Shown one piece after another: positions 13,797-21,533 of a stretch of 64,000 nucleotides of DNA; position 1 is the stretch's first letter, and every line of letters starts with the position of its first letter. This DNA comes from a virus. The stretch spans positions 1 through 64,000 of the IMG/VR virus record IMGVR_UViG_3300009551_000005; one strand, written 5' to 3'. Both the position numbers and the translations under genes were made by a program. The notes under the pieces are model-generated. The model had not been told where the DNA came from and did not search any database. It saw only the letters and a list, made by a program, of their open reading frames with translations.

Positions 13797-14768
13797 ATGA
13801 GTGTAGAGGCGACGCAGAAGAAGCTCGGGCTCGGCCACCGCATCAACGAAGACCTCCGCAAGAAGGTCGACACCATCAGCGCACGCGGCGCGCTCGGGGG
13901 AAGGCGCGGGCTGTCCCCGTCGGCTGCGCTCTCCTCGTTCGTCGACTTCAACATCGGCACGGTCGCGAATCAGAAGCAGACCAGCACGTGCGTCGCGCAC
14001 GCGCTCTCCGTCGCGCTCTACGTGCGCGCGAAGAAGCTCGGAGCTCCCTTCAGCCCCGTGGGCGTCATCCCTTCGCGGCCCGGGATCTACTGGGCAGCGC
14101 TGGCCATCGAGAGACGCCTCAGCGTTCCTGCTGACGCGCCGGTGGACGTGAAGCTGCCGGACCTCCTCGACCAGGGCTCCGACCCGATCCTCGCGGGGCA
14201 AGGCGTCGGCGAGTTCGGCGCGTGCCTCGAGACGGACTGGTCGCTCGGGCAGGCGTTCCCCGATGCGGATGCGGGAGCGCCCGACGGTCAGCCCTTCGTC
14301 GTGCCGCAGCCGCCGTTCGGCGCACTCGAGACCGGGCAGACGTTCACGCTCCGCGATGTCCTTCAGGTCCAGTCGGTTGGGCCGGAGCGTGTGCTCGACG
14401 TTCAGCAGGCCATCGATACCGGCTTCCCGGTGCCAGTCGGCATGCTCGCTGACCAGGCCATGATGCAGTACGGCCCGAACAGTCCTCCGCTCGGAGCCTC
14501 GAACAAGGCGACGGGAGTCGGCGGGCACATGCCTCTCCTGCTCGACTACTACGTCGACCCCGCGTTCGGTCTCGTGTTCTTGGGCGCGAACTGGTGGGGT
14601 TCGGACTGGGGGCGCAACGGCTACTTCCTCTGCACCCCGGACTTCATCACCGCGGATACCACCAACGATCTCCTCCTCGTGGAGGGTCACGCCGGCGTCA
14701 CGCAGGCGGTCAGCAACAGGAAGCTCGCCGCGCATGCGAAGCTCGCAGCCGTGAAGGAGAAGAAGTGA
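13797..14768 (+). CDS. Papain-like (C1-type) cysteine protease, 323 aa
   Basis: The papain signature is present in order: Gln and the nucleophile in NQKQTSTCVAHALS (Cys near residue 65), the catalytic His in GVGGHMPLLLDYY (near 244), and the Asn motif GANWWGSDWGRNGYF (near 264). No signal peptide is seen, so it is made in the cytoplasm. A role in virion maturation, host takeover or lysis is possible. Papain-family enzymes are rare in phages. It is followed in a TGATG overlap by a lipoprotein gene. Confidence 0.82.
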   Translation: MSVEATQKKLGLGHRINEDLRKKVDTISARGALGGRRGLSPSAALSSFVDFNIGTVANQKQTSTCVAHALSVALYVRAKKLGAPFSPVGVIPSRPGIYWAALAIERRLSVPADAPVDVKLPDLLDQGSDPILAGQGVGEFGACLETDWSLGQAFPDADAGAPDGQPFVVPQPPFGALETGQTFTLRDVLQVQSVGPERVLDVQQAIDTGFPVPVGMLADQAMMQYGPNSPPLGASNKATGVGGHMPLLLDYYVDPAFGLVFLGANWWGSDWGRNGYFLCTPDFITADTTNDLLLVEGHAGVTQAVSNRKLAAHAKLAAVKEKK

Positions 14769-15076
14769 TGAAGCTCTCGCTCTTGCCGATCCTTTCCCTC
14801 CTCGCGCTCGCGGCGTCGTGTACGCCGGCCAACAACCCGACCGACGCCGGTGATGGCGCTCCGCCTCCGCCAGGACCGGCTGCGGCGTGCTCGGCGATGT
14901 GCGCGACGCTGCGCAAGATCCCTTGTCCTGAGGGACGCGCGGACGCGGGCACTGCGTGCGAGGACTCCTGCATGAAGGTGCAGGCCAATCACTCGGGTGA
15001 TCTCAAGCCGCTCTGCGTGGCCGACGCGGGCAGCGCCGAAGCAGTCCGCGCTTGCGGCACGATGACTTGCCAGTAG
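14768..15076 (+). CDS. Cys-rich lipoprotein, 102 aa
   Basis: Signal peptide with lipobox LAASC (Cys near residue 18), then a short Asp/Pro/Gly-rich linker and eight further cysteines (CSAMCATLRKIPCPEG...CEDSCM...LC...CGTMTC), suggesting a small disulfide-bonded domain in the periplasm. The style is that of myxobacterial lipoproteins. Coupled to the protease gene, which suggests a shared role at the cell envelope. Confidence 0.75.
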   Translation: MKLSLLPILSLLALAASCTPANNPTDAGDGAPPPPGPAAACSAMCATLRKIPCPEGRADAGTACEDSCMKVQANHSGDLKPLCVADAGSAEAVRACGTMTCQ

Positions 15077-15103
15077 AGTGAGCCCACGCCCGGCGACGGG
15101 AGC

Positions 15104-15109
15104 TTAGCC
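15104..15109 (+). promoter_or_regulatory. Promoter (TAGCCT) with no start codon at +1
   Basis: Identical to the leaderless promoters, but the expected start of transcription (15116) is the first base of a perfect hairpin, not a start codon. Probable promoter of a non-coding RNA. Confidence 0.55.
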
Positions 15110-15115
15110 TCCTCC

Positions 15116-15188
15116 CCGCGGCGCCAGAGCGCTGACTTCGAGCAGTTCTCTGGCGCCGCGTAGTTCAAAAGGCTCTCCACTGGGGAGC
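15116..15188 (+). ncRNA. Candidate structured non-coding RNA
   Basis: The first stem is 13 perfect base pairs (CGCGGCGCCAGAG at 15116-15128 with CTCTGGCGCCGCG at 15147-15159). A second hairpin follows (GGCTCTCC at 15170 with GGGGAGCC at 15181, one G-U pair). A third, weaker one lies near 15197-15225. The RNA would begin exactly at the first stem, driven by TAGCCT at 15104. The interval has no plausible coding frame. It may regulate the endolysin gene downstream or act in trans. Confidence 0.5.
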
Positions 15189-15245
15189 CGCGGCAGAACG
15201 ACGGGCACTTTCGTCCGTTCACGAGCACCTCGAGCGGCTCAGCGG

Positions 15246-15258
15246 TAGCCTTCACCGC
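15246..15258 (+). promoter_or_regulatory. Leaderless promoter (TAGCCT) of the endolysin gene
   Basis: TAGCCT ends 7 nt before the ATG at 15259. Confidence 0.65.
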
Positions 15259-16803
15259 ATGCCCGTCCCCAAGAAGACCGCTCGCCTTGTCCCGCACCTC
15301 TTCGTCGTCGACCGCGACGCCATCGTGACCGAGGAGCAAGCGGTGCTCCTCTACCGCGCGGGCGTGCGCGTGATCGAACGCTGCGTCGGTCACCCGACGA
15401 TGAAGGACCAAGACCTCACTGCCGAGGAGCTCGACCGGCTCATCACGCCGAACGCGAACCGCGGCGGCTTCGGTGTCCTCACCTACGGCTACTACCGCGA
15501 CGCGGACCACACGCCGGACAACGGCGCAGCCGACGCGAAGCTTCACCTCGCGCAGTGGGCCGCGGCGGGTTGCGCTCCCGGCTCAACGCACTCTCTCGAC
15601 CTCGAGGCCTCGCATTGGGGACCGGACGTCGCGGGCTTCGCGGAGGTCTACATCGCGCTGGTGAACGAGCCGACGTTCGATGTCATCGCCAATCCGGGTG
15701 ATGGGCCGGAGTCGTGTGCCTACGACTTCTGTGCCGTACTCACCACGCAGCAGAAGGACGCGCTGAACGCCAAGATGTGGTGGGGCACGCCGGCGACGCA
15801 GCTCGCGTACTGGCACCGCCCGACGATGGGTTACGTGCTTCTTCAGAGCGCGCAGACCACGGTCGCCGGCGTGGTCGTGGACAAGGATGCGGTGGTCGAC
15901 GGGATGCCCCTCTACCCCAACGCCACGGTCCACGAGAGCTGGAGCGGGTGGGACACCGCGGTCATCATGCCCCCGCCGCGTCAGCTCCCGACGCCCGATC
16001 CGAAGGATGCGCCGTTCACCTTCGTGCGCGGTGATGCGGAGAGCGCGGAGGAAGCGGTGGCGCGGTGCATGGAGGAGCTCCTCGACGTGGAAGGAACCGA
16101 GAGCATCGGTCACACGAAGCATCCCGCGCGCTACGCGAGCTACATCGACGGTCCGACGCAGCCCGCGGGCTTCATGAACGGGCACGCGGTCGCCGACATC
16201 TCTTCGTGGTCGACGTCCTGCGAGATCGTCGTGGAGGCTGCGGAGCGTTGGGCGGGTATCCACCGCGCGCCGCCGACCAACGGGCAAGGCTTCTTCGCGG
16301 TCTTCGGCAACGTACACGTGAAGTGGGATGGCAAGACCGTTCCCCCGCGCGGTGCTGAGCTCTATTGGGCGAGCAACGGCACGAACGGGCACACGGAGAT
16401 CATGCTCCGCCAGCTCCCGAACGGAGACTGGGAGACCGCCGGTGGCGGAGGCGGAAAGGACGGCACGGAGACCTCCATCCGCCGTCATCCGCACGGCGTC
16501 GATCCCTACGGGCGTCCGCTCGTCGGTTGGTGGCTGCCCTCCATTCACGCTGGCGAGGCCACCATCCCACCGCCTCCGCCCACGCTCCCGACGATCCTCG
16601 ACCTTCACACGGTCGCCGGCGTGCAGGGCGCGTTGAAGCGCCTCGGACACGATCCCGGTCCGGTGGATGGCATCATCGGCGTGCGTACGCGCGCGGCGGC
16701 GAAGGCGTTTCAGGCCGCCGTCGGGCTTCCTGCCACGGGCGTCGTCGACGATGCCACGCGCGAGGCTCTTCAGTCAGCGCTCGACAAGCAGGCGAGCGCC
16801 TGA
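15259..16803 (+). CDS. Multidomain endolysin, 514 aa
   Basis: Lysis enzyme that cuts the host cell wall. Residues about 10-220 resemble a GH25/DUF1906-type glycosidase barrel, with the acidic pair in HSLDLEASHWG near 112-115. Residues about 255-430 look like a CHAP amidase: Cys in SWSTSCEIVV, then PPRGAELYWASNGTNGHTE with the His. Residues about 450-512 are a peptidoglycan-binding domain (GVQGALKRLGHDPGPVDGI...RTRAAAKAFQ). There is no signal peptide, so export would need a holin. The combination of glycosidase, amidase and cell-wall binding is large for a Gram-negative phage endolysin. Confidence 0.82.
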   Translation: MPVPKKTARLVPHLFVVDRDAIVTEEQAVLLYRAGVRVIERCVGHPTMKDQDLTAEELDRLITPNANRGGFGVLTYGYYRDADHTPDNGAADAKLHLAQWAAAGCAPGSTHSLDLEASHWGPDVAGFAEVYIALVNEPTFDVIANPGDGPESCAYDFCAVLTTQQKDALNAKMWWGTPATQLAYWHRPTMGYVLLQSAQTTVAGVVVDKDAVVDGMPLYPNATVHESWSGWDTAVIMPPPRQLPTPDPKDAPFTFVRGDAESAEEAVARCMEELLDVEGTESIGHTKHPARYASYIDGPTQPAGFMNGHAVADISSWSTSCEIVVEAAERWAGIHRAPPTNGQGFFAVFGNVHVKWDGKTVPPRGAELYWASNGTNGHTEIMLRQLPNGDWETAGGGGGKDGTETSIRRHPHGVDPYGRPLVGWWLPSIHAGEATIPPPPPTLPTILDLHTVAGVQGALKRLGHDPGPVDGIIGVRTRAAAKAFQAAVGLPATGVVDDATREALQSALDKQASA

Positions 16804-16863
16804 CACATTCCTTCTCGCGACGGACCTACGGAACCTCGACGGCAGCAGGCACGCGACGCATGA

Positions 16864-16938
16864 GGGGCTGCCCGCCGGCCCACCTCCCAAACCCGCTCCC
16901 CTCGGGTGAACAGGAGGCTGGGAACGGCGGGCAGCCCC
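16864..16938 (+). other. Long branched hairpin element
   Basis: GGGGCTGCCCGCCG (16864-16877) pairs perfectly with CGGCGGGCAGCCCC (16925-16938). Inside, CCCACCTCC can pair with GGAGGCTGGG and ACCCG with CGGGT, making a nearly continuous stem of about 75 nt. There is no T-run after it, so it is not a standard intrinsic terminator. It lies between the endolysin stop and the next leaderless promoter. Confidence 0.7.
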
Positions 16939-16950
16939 GCCCTCCCGCGG

Positions 16951-16963
16951 CATCGCAGCGGGC
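16951..16963 (+). promoter_or_regulatory. Leaderless promoter, CAT-type (CATCGC)
   Basis: GGCATCGC with 7 nt to the ATG at 16964, just after the long hairpin. Confidence 0.45.
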
Positions 16964-17320
16964 ATGACGTACACCGCGAATTACGTGAGCGCCCCGCCCA
17001 GCTTCAAGCCGAGTGAGGTCCGCATCCTCAGGTTCCCCTTCGTCGGAACGTTCAACCGCGCAGAGCGTGAGACCGCGGCCGCGGTTCTCGTCGTTGCGTG
17101 CCAGAAGATCGACGCGTGGGCAGCGTTCACGCTTCCCGAGCTCGCCGATGTCCTCGAGGAGCTCCCCAAAGACCACGTGCTCATCGACGCTCTGAACAAC
17201 CCGTTCACCACGCCAGACTTCGAAGACCTCGTCGCCGCAGGCTTCGCGGAGAAGACGGAGACAGGAGCTTATGGCTTCACGCAGCAGGGGTTCGAGCGGC
17301 TCGCGAGGTGGGCTCCGTGA
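16964..17320 (+). CDS. Hypothetical protein, 118 aa
   Basis: Helical protein. Its C-terminal part (DLVAAGFAEKTETGAYGFTQ, then QGFERLA) looks like the wing of a winged-helix domain, hinting at DNA binding. It is coupled by GTGA to the methyltransferase gene, so it may be its specificity or regulatory partner; this is inference from position. Confidence 0.6.
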   Translation: MTYTANYVSAPPSFKPSEVRILRFPFVGTFNRAERETAAAVLVVACQKIDAWAAFTLPELADVLEELPKDHVLIDALNNPFTTPDFEDLVAAGFAEKTETGAYGFTQQGFERLARWAP

Positions 17321-17976
17321 GCACGTTCAACGTCATCAGCGCCGATCCTCCGTGGCCGTTCGGGGACAAGCTTCCGGGCAAGAAGCGCGGAGCCGCGAAG
17401 CACTACCCGCCCATGCCCGTCGAGGCCATCAAGCAGATGGTCTGCGGTCCGAATCAGAGGGGTGCGCGGTTCTGCAACGTGCGCGTCCTGTCCAAGCGGG
17501 AGTTCAGACAGGAGCCTACGAGGCGGTTTCTTGCTGACGATGCGCTCCTCTTCCTCTGGCGTGTCGCTGCCATGCAGGAGGAGGCGTTGGCGGTGGCGCG
17601 CGCGTGGGGCTTCGAGCCGAAGTCCGAGCTCACTTGGGTGAAGCTCAAGAAGGGCACGGAGATCTCTCGTATCCAGCTCGAGACCGATGGTGACCTGGTC
17701 ACTGTCCTCCCTCCGCTCCACTTCGGCATGGGCCGGTACGCGCGCCAGTGCCACGAGTCGTGTCTCGTTGCGACGCGCGGGAAGGGGCGCGAGCTCATCG
17801 TGGATCACGGCGTGCGCTCGACGTTCTTCGCGCCGGTGCAGGACCACTCACGGAAGCCGGCCGAGTTCTACGAGACCGTGGAGAGGCTTGTTGGACCTGG
17901 TGCGAGGAAGCTGGAGCTCTTCGCGCGATCGCAGCGAAGCGGGTGGACGTGCACCGGAGAGGAGTCGGGCGAATGA
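17317..17976 (+). CDS. MT-A70 family adenine methyltransferase, 219 aa
   Basis: Transfers a methyl group from S-adenosylmethionine to N6 of adenine in DNA (or RNA). The catalytic DPPW motif is at residues about 9-12 (ISADPPWPFGD). The family core follows, including DDALLFLWRVAAMQEEAL and the C-terminal SRKPAEFYETVERLVG...KLELFAR. Start is the GTG of a GTGA overlap. No restriction enzyme is nearby, so it is probably a solitary phage methylase for evading restriction or marking its own DNA. Confidence 0.88.
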   Translation: MSTFNVISADPPWPFGDKLPGKKRGAAKHYPPMPVEAIKQMVCGPNQRGARFCNVRVLSKREFRQEPTRRFLADDALLFLWRVAAMQEEALAVARAWGFEPKSELTWVKLKKGTEISRIQLETDGDLVTVLPPLHFGMGRYARQCHESCLVATRGKGRELIVDHGVRSTFFAPVQDHSRKPAEFYETVERLVGPGARKLELFARSQRSGWTCTGEESGE

Positions 17977-18152
17977 GCGGAGAGCGCTGCGCCTACTGCG
18001 GGCGCGAGGTTTCTGTCTGCTGGGTGATGCCCTGCTTCGTCCTCGAGAACGCTCTCAAGTCGGGTGACGAGGCGGAGCTCTCGAAGTGGGCGCGCGCGAG
18101 CGGCGTGGGTCTCAAGAAGGGCGAAGAGGTTCTCGTCCAACCGTCGAAGTAG
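17973..18152 (+). CDS. Small zinc-ribbon protein, 59 aa
   Basis: CAYCGREVSVCWVMPC at the N-terminus gives two closely spaced cysteine pairs, typical of a zinc ribbon. A basic C-terminus follows. Coupled by ATGA to the methyltransferase. Confidence 0.6.
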   Translation: MSGERCAYCGREVSVCWVMPCFVLENALKSGDEAELSKWARASGVGLKKGEEVLVQPSK

Positions 18153-18156
18153 CTGC

Positions 18157-18162
18157 TACCGT
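18157..18162 (+). promoter_or_regulatory. Promoter -10 (TACCGT)
   Basis: TACCGT with predicted transcription start near 18169. The mRNA has a leader of about 22 nt with GAGGAGG as ribosome site. Confidence 0.5.
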
Positions 18163-18188
18163 CCTCCTCGTACCTGGCGAGGAGGACG
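18160..18188 (+). promoter_or_regulatory. Inverted repeat joining -10 region and ribosome site
   Basis: CGTCCTCCTCG (18160-18170) and CGAGGAGGACG (18178-18188) are perfect 11-bp complements around TACCTGG. The right arm is the Shine-Dalgarno sequence of the gene at 18191. The predicted transcription start is at the end of the left arm, so only mRNAs arriving from upstream could form the hairpin. Confidence 0.65.
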
Positions 18189-18190
18189 AC

Positions 18191-18802
18191 ATGGCGGACG
18201 ACAAGCACATCGTGGTGTGGGACCCCCTGGGGGAGTTCGAACAGGGCTCGCTCCTGACGGCCGAGGAGGCGAACCTCCTCCATCAGAACCACGGCGCGGT
18301 GGTCATGCCCACCGACGTGGGACTTCACCGCCGGAGCGGCGTCGGCGGCTTCGCTTTCCGCGCATGGGGGGCGGGTTTCCCGCTCGAGAGCACCTATCCG
18401 CGTCACGTCTGCCCGCTCGTCCTCTTCGGTGACGGAGAGCACGGCTACGTGCACTGGGCGGTACGCCTGGTGGCCGAAGAGGAGCTCTACGAGCAGGTGC
18501 GAGGGGGTCGGAAGCTCGAAGGCCAGATCCGCTTCGGCGGAGACTCTTCGCAGATCAATCACCTCCATCCACCTCTCGCGGCGACCGACACCGCGATTCA
18601 CGGTCACAAGCTCACCGCGTCGAGCATGCACCGTACGGGCGGGTGGATCGTGGGCGGAGTCATCCCCTATCAGCCCCGCGCCGGCGACGGCGGCGGGCAC
18701 TATCCCTTCAGCGTCTACGGGCGCATGGAGGGGCTCAAGGCCGCGTGGGCGGCGTGCACCAAGACCGGAGCCGTGCGCGGCGTGATGGGAGGCTGGGGAT
18801 GA
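18191..18802 (+). CDS. Hypothetical protein, 203 aa
   Basis: Beta-rich with many His, Gly and Trp residues (GYVHWAVRLVAEEELY, HGHKLTASSMHRTGGWIVGG). No signal or membrane segment. Possibly a small virion or carbohydrate-binding protein, but no family is recognised. The start follows a strong GAGGAGG site that can be sequestered. Coupled by ATGA to the next gene. Confidence 0.6.
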   Translation: MADDKHIVVWDPLGEFEQGSLLTAEEANLLHQNHGAVVMPTDVGLHRRSGVGGFAFRAWGAGFPLESTYPRHVCPLVLFGDGEHGYVHWAVRLVAEEELYEQVRGGRKLEGQIRFGGDSSQINHLHPPLAATDTAIHGHKLTASSMHRTGGWIVGGVIPYQPRAGDGGGHYPFSVYGRMEGLKAAWAACTKTGAVRGVMGGWG

Positions 18803-19311
18803 GGTTTCAGCAGGTATTCAGGCGCTCCAAGACCGTCACCACGAACCCGGCGCTCGGCGGTGACCACGCGCCCGACAACACCACCGGGAGACCCGGAAAC
18901 GGCGCGGCGACGAGCTCCAACGGGAATCTCAACAACTGGGACAACGTCCTCAACGCGCCGTTCGCCAATTCGAGCGGATGGCCGGTGCAGCGCATCGCCG
19001 TCGCGGTCCGTTTCGATCCGACGACGACAGGCACCGCGACGCTCACTGCCAACGGCTACATCTACGAGGAGCTCACGGGCACGTGGCACCTCATGAACAG
19101 CAGCCCGATCACGCTCACCGCCAACCAGCTCGCGTTCTTCGACGTGCCGGCTATCCCGCCGGCCATCCAGACGTCGCAGTCGGGGCAGATGGGCGCGCCG
19201 TCAGCGGGCAGCATCGCGTTCATGCTGGTCCTCACCGACACCGGTGGGGCCACCGCGAGCGGAAACGTCACCGTGGCCATGGCGCCCGACACCACGAGCA
19301 ACCCGCTGTGA
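18799..19311 (+). CDS. Beta-rich probable structural protein, 170 aa
   Basis: After a short basic start, the sequence is Thr/Ser/Asn/Gly-rich with beta strands (RIAVAVRFDPTTTGTATLTA, then NGYIYEE), the composition of phage fibre or head-decoration domains. ATGA start and GTGA end couple it to both neighbours. It lies just before the portal, so a virion role is likely but unproven. Confidence 0.6.
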   Translation: MRFQQVFRRSKTVTTNPALGGDHAPDNTTGRPGNGAATSSNGNLNNWDNVLNAPFANSSGWPVQRIAVAVRFDPTTTGTATLTANGYIYEELTGTWHLMNSSPITLTANQLAFFDVPAIPPAIQTSQSGQMGAPSAGSIAFMLVLTDTGGATASGNVTVAMAPDTTSNPL

Positions 19312-19625
19312 GCCTCAGGAGCAAGGTCGCAGAGATGTTCAGGCGCGTCGGCAACGCCGCGCACACGCTCGCCGAGAGGATCTCGCCCTCGATGCAGTGG
19401 ATCGAAGACGAGCCCGAAAGGCCGGCGGACCCCGCATCGCTCGGGGAGCTCGCGCCCATCGTGGAGCTCTCTCCCAAGGCGCGTGAGATGGTCGAGGCGG
19501 GTCTTCACCCGCCTCCCCGCCCCAAGCCCGCCGTCGGTGATCGATCACCGACGGCGACCCCTGAACCCCCGGTGAGCTTCCCCAAGCCCGCTGCCGGCGC
19601 TCGCGTGCGTTCCTGGCGCGGGTAG
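19308..19625 (+). CDS. Small hypothetical protein carrying the palindrome, 105 aa
   Basis: A helical, basic N-terminal half (SKVAEMFRRVGNAAHTLAER) is followed by a Pro-rich tail. Palindrome copy 4 lies in that tail and encodes VGDRSPT in frame, as in the lipoprotein at 11623. The shared peptide reflects the DNA site, not homology. GTG start in a GTGA overlap. Confidence 0.6.
   Translation: MSLRSKVAEMFRRVGNAAHTLAERISPSMQWIEDEPERPADPASLGELAPIVELSPKAREMVEAGLHPPPRPKPAVGDRSPTATPEPPVSFPKPAAGARVRSWRG
19531..19554 (+). promoter_or_regulatory. 24-bp palindrome, copy 4 (perfect, inside a gene)
   Basis: Perfect copy inside the gene just before the portal, 69 bp upstream of the portal's TAGCAT hexamer and not at the usual 3 or 6 bp. 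Confidence 0.8.
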
Positions 19626-19634
19626 CATCGTCCC
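19623..19634 (+). promoter_or_regulatory. Leaderless promoter (TAGCAT) of the portal gene
   Basis: TAGCAT ends 6 nt before the GTG at 19635, overlapping the stop of the previous gene. Confidence 0.6.
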
Positions 19635-21527
19635 GTGGCAACGATGGCGAACCTCCAGCCGGTCGGTCGCGACTACGGCAACGAAGGGACCTACGGCCCG
19701 GGCTCTACCTTCCAGGGTCGCCAGGTCCTCGACTCCGCGCGCTACCGCTCTCTCGCCTGGAAGCAGGCCTACTACGCGTGCACGCAGCACGATCACAAGA
19801 AGCACGACTTCGACGGTCGGCTCGTCCAAAAGATGGGCGGTGGAGCGTTCGGCGCGCCGCTCATGACGTTCGAGAAGAGCGCCTACTTCGTGCCGTTGCG
19901 CGAGCGCCGGCCGAGCTTTCCCGCGCGCATCGGGCGCGTGATCGTGAATGCGTTCACGGGGCTCGTCTTCGGTGAGGGGCGCTTCCCTGAGATCATGTGC
20001 CGCGGCGACGTCGAGACGCAGGACTTCGCGCGCACGCTCTCGCGCGTCGCGCACTTGCCCTCGCGCATGATTCTCGCCGCCACGCGCGCTGGCGCGACGG
20101 GCACGGTCTGCCTCTCCTGGTGCTACCGGAATGGGCGCCCCAAGGTCACGGTGCACAACGCGCGGAACATCTACGTCCACAAGTGGGCGCACCGAGACGA
20201 GCACATCGTGAAGCACGCCTCGGAGATCTGGACGTTCCAGCAGGACGACCCAGACCCGAAGAGACCCGGGCAGCTCGTCACGAACACGTACTGGCGTCGT
20301 CGCGACTGGACGATGAACGCCGACATCATGTTCAAACCCGTTCTGCACGAGGAGGGGAAGGATCCCAACGAGAGCTGGGAGCCGGACCTTGGGCGCTCCG
20401 TCATCCACAACGACGGCGTGTGCCATCTCGAGTGGGCTCAGAACCTTCCCACCGACCAGATCGATGGCGAGGCCGATTACGAGGGGCTCTACGAGCAGAT
20501 GGACGAGTACGACACGATCTGGTCGGTCGTGACGCGCTCCGCGAAGCTCAATCTCGACCCGACGCTGAAGTTGAAGATGGACCCCGCGATGCTCGGCAAG
20601 AAAGCCGTGGCGAAGGGATCGGACAACTCGCTCATCGTGGGCGTTGACGGTGACGCGGAGTACCTCGAGCTCGAGGGCCAGAGCGTGAAGGCGGGTATCG
20701 ATCTCCTCGGCTCCATGCGGCGCGAGATCCTCGAGCAGGCGCAGTGCATCGTGCCCGACCCGGACACGGTGGCCGCGCAGGGAGTCAGCTCCGTCGCCAT
20801 CCGTGCGATGTACGAGCCGATGCTCAACAAGGCGAGCATCAAGAGGGAGCAGCTCCACCAGCCCATCGAGAGGATCCTCGACGGTCTCATCACCTCCGCG
20901 CGCGCGAAGAGCGGCAAGAAAGTGTTCGTCTTCGTCGACGGCGTGGAGGTCGAGGACGTCTTCGAGGTGAAGCTCCCCAAGCGCGCGGAGGAGGAAGACG
21001 AAGTCGACGAGGACGGCAATCCCACCGGCGAGAAGAAGGTGAACATGGTCGAGCGCACGCCCGGTGAGGGCGAGGAGATTGAGCTCGAGCCGCGTCCCTA
21101 CTTCACGCTCACGCCGGCGGATCTCGGAGCCATCGCCACGTACCTCTCCACGTCGCTCGGCGGCACCACCGCGTTCATGGCGGTGGAGACCGCGGCTGGC
21201 GAGATGGCCAAGGCCATCGGCAAAGACGGCAAAGAGGAGTGGCGCAAGATTCAGCACGCCGGCGCGCAGGCGCAGCAGAAGCAGCAGGACATGTTCGACG
21301 ACCACGACGCGGATGCGGGCGGGAAGGTCGAGCACGAGATGCAGCTTCCCGGCGGTGCGAAGGTCAAGACGTCCAAGGCTCCCAAGCCCCCGCCGCCCAA
21401 GCCCCCGCTCCCCGGCATGGGCGGACCGCCGAAGCCCGGCGCGCCTCCAGGCATGCCCGGCGCGAAGGAGATGGGCGGCGACGAAAGCGCAGGAGCGAAG
21501 CCCCCGGCGGGCAAGCCTCCGAAGTGA
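19635..21527 (+). CDS. Portal protein, 630 aa
   Basis: Forms the dodecameric ring at the head vertex through which DNA is packaged and ejected. The size, the order next to a Mu-F-like gene, and segments such as FPARIGRVIVNAFTGLVFGE (N-terminal) and AGIDLLGSMRREILEQAQCI...VAAQGVSSVAIRAMYEPMLN (the helical stem and wing region) match phage portal proteins. The C-terminal 90 residues are a Pro/Gly/Lys-rich disordered tail. The GTG start is supported by the leaderless hexamer. Confidence 0.88.
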   Translation: MATMANLQPVGRDYGNEGTYGPGSTFQGRQVLDSARYRSLAWKQAYYACTQHDHKKHDFDGRLVQKMGGGAFGAPLMTFEKSAYFVPLRERRPSFPARIGRVIVNAFTGLVFGEGRFPEIMCRGDVETQDFARTLSRVAHLPSRMILAATRAGATGTVCLSWCYRNGRPKVTVHNARNIYVHKWAHRDEHIVKHASEIWTFQQDDPDPKRPGQLVTNTYWRRRDWTMNADIMFKPVLHEEGKDPNESWEPDLGRSVIHNDGVCHLEWAQNLPTDQIDGEADYEGLYEQMDEYDTIWSVVTRSAKLNLDPTLKLKMDPAMLGKKAVAKGSDNSLIVGVDGDAEYLELEGQSVKAGIDLLGSMRREILEQAQCIVPDPDTVAAQGVSSVAIRAMYEPMLNKASIKREQLHQPIERILDGLITSARAKSGKKVFVFVDGVEVEDVFEVKLPKRAEEEDEVDEDGNPTGEKKVNMVERTPGEGEEIELEPRPYFTLTPADLGAIATYLSTSLGGTTAFMAVETAAGEMAKAIGKDGKEEWRKIQHAGAQAQQKQQDMFDDHDADAGGKVEHEMQLPGGAKVKTSKAPKPPPPKPPLPGMGGPPKPGAPPGMPGAKEMGGDESAGAKPPAGKPPK

Positions 21528-21533
21528 GGGCCC

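Noticed and set aside
16864-16938. Ordinary intrinsic terminator
   Set aside because: No T-run follows the stem, and the structure is much longer than a terminator hairpin.
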